A stretch of DNA of 64,000 bases, taken from contig CAVNZM010000005.1 of NCBI GenBank assembly GCA_963693365.1, forward strand, positions 12,214,001 through 12,278,000. Direction: 5' to 3'. The notes below the pieces were generated by a model. It worked only from the letters and a program-made list of their open reading frames with translations. It was not told the DNA's origin and ran no database searches. Positions 62,685 through 64,000 of this stretch are shown one piece after another. Source of the DNA: Amoebidium appalachense (taxonomy: Eukaryota > Ichthyosporea). The position numbers were made by a program, and so were the translations under genes. Numbering within the stretch: the stretch's first letter is position 1; each line of letters begins with the position of its first letter.

Positions 62685-64000
62685 CTGTTATTCAACATGG
62701 GGCTGAATGGTGGTGGCTGGGTGGATGGCTGTGTGGGTGGCTGTGGGGGGCATGGGCCGGGTGGGTGGGTGGGGGCGGAGTCCCACTGCATGTTGGGTGG
62801 TATAGGTGATGTAGGTACCGAACCTGGTAGAGAGAAAGACATGGGTGAGAAAATGGAGAAAATTAAGGATTTACTGTGCCTGCACTTTTGAAAACGTGTT
62901 TAACCCGAGGCTGTGGCACACATAGAGGGTATGGTAGGCATCAAGCACTCACAAAACTAATCACACGTCACAACCATCCAAACTCCCTTGTTTGTATATA
63001 GCTTTACTGTGTTATCGTAGCTTGGTTGTTTTGCTCGTGTACGAAGGTGCTCTGGAAGAGTGTTTTGCAGGAGTATAGGTGCAGGCATGGGGAGCCGCGT
63101 ATACCAGCATCACCATCTACCTATACTACACTCTCGACACTGCCCCATGCGTCCTTTGTGCAACCTTCTACGAATACAGACTGATCGTGGCGTGTCCGGC
63201 CCAGGTTCATATGTCACGAACTCCCATTTTGAAGTCTGTGCAGGAAAAGACTATGGGGTGGAAAGGAACAAAATAGAGATCTACTACTTTTTTAGCGAGC
63301 TCCTATTGGTCAACGGCAAACAGCCAATATCGAGGTTACACACTATTCGAATGTAATTTGAAGTACATAAAGCCTTTTTCCTAACAGTAAACAGGCTTTG
63401 GGTGGCTAATAAATTTTTTTTTGTAGTGCCTTGTAGATAGCGCAGTGGGCAAATATGGACCGGCGCAGAGCTAGAGTCATGACTCATGAGCCGCGCCGGT
63501 CAGTCAGCCAATCAGCGGCTGTTAGCCTCCTTGAATCTGGTCACATCAACCAATCGCGTAGCCCTAAAAAAGTAGTATCGTTTCTATTTTGTTCCTTTCC
63601 TCCCCATACTATCAACCATGTATATTGCGGAGGCATTCAAAGAGAGATAGTTTCCTCGTGGTATTCGCGGAGGAGGAGCGGGGGGAGGGGGGGAGGGGGG
63701 GGGGAGGGGGGTGTGTCAGCGGATATGGAACCCAGAAATGGGGAATGCACATGTAAGTTATCGCTTGATTGGTAGTATGCATAGGCTGTCAATATATGAC
63801 AGGAATGAGATGAGGACAGATATTCTTGTATACGAAGGTAATCCACATGCCGTGCATGTGCATGCAACGTTCTGTTATGTCTGTCGCTCTTTCTCACTCA
63901 CACACACACACACACTCTCTCTCTTTCTCTCTCGTCCCCTCCCTCCCTCCCTCCCTCCCTCCCTCTCCCCTTCTCTCTCCGCAAGCGCATGTGTGTGTGT
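62685..64000. other. Right-end sequence, no gene supported
   Basis: A Pro-rich minus frame continues to an acceptor-like CTCTACCAG at 62823. Overlapping short plus frames at 63060-63356 (one hydrophobic, with TSITIYLYYTL) lack a recognisable family. CCAATCA boxes occur near 63510 and 63550, a G-rich tract at 63680-63712, and CA, CT and CCCT repeats at 63897-63980. Confidence 0.4.

Overview
This is nuclear DNA from a eukaryote, most likely a unicellular alga or protist. The evidence is several intron-rich genes with GT..AG splice sites, four core histone genes, a nuclear-encoded ER oligosaccharyltransferase subunit, and a tyrosine-recombinase retrotransposon. I cannot place the organism further. 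The histones are close to the animal/fungal type in places (R at H3 position 53) but not diagnostic. Introns and spacers are packed with homopolymer G/C tracts (one run of 91 G), (CA/GT)n, (CT/GA)n and poly-A/T tracts. Most long open frames in the window are therefore translations of simple repeats and are not reported. All multi-exon models below were built by eye by joining splice sites that keep one reading frame.

Layout: 215-685 (-) is a small PDZ-domain gene. 2316-6848 (+) is a three-exon gene of unknown function. 10174-17788 (-) is a nine-exon gene for the OST48/WBP1 subunit of oligosaccharyltransferase. 20911-21405 (-) encodes a four-helix membrane protein. From 23147 to about 62684 there are three paralogous minus-strand genes of a family I do not recognise: paralogue 1 at 23147-35903 (12 exons, intact, about 891 aa), paralogue 2 at 39137-46533 (8 exons, one frameshift and one in-frame stop) and paralogue 3 at about 59625-62684 (one frameshift). 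They share a helical domain of about 180 residues carried on one exon, a conserved order of intron phases, short acidic-flanked Ile/Val motifs that resemble SUMO-interacting motifs, and Pro/Gln/Asn-rich flanks. Between paralogues 2 and 3 lie a 5.7-kb Ngaro/PAT-like retrotransposon (47458-53150) and two divergent histone pairs, H2A/H4 (54119-55149) and H3/H2B (57812-58871). All four histone genes have a 3' stem-loop.

The most unusual content is the three-gene family. Paralogue 1 has four SUMO-acceptor consensus sites, two SUMO-interacting-like motifs, a 48-bp repeat exon rich in Asn/Gln, and tandemly duplicated exons that each carry (or once carried) an RRASV protein-kinase-A consensus. Second in interest is a dispersed repeat (called R1 here) that lies antisense to the host gene in every intron copy I could identify. 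Other structures include a roughly 480-bp fold-back element, a cluster of six 15-bp palindromes, and long C-tracts (in the sense strand) starting just after many 5' splice sites.
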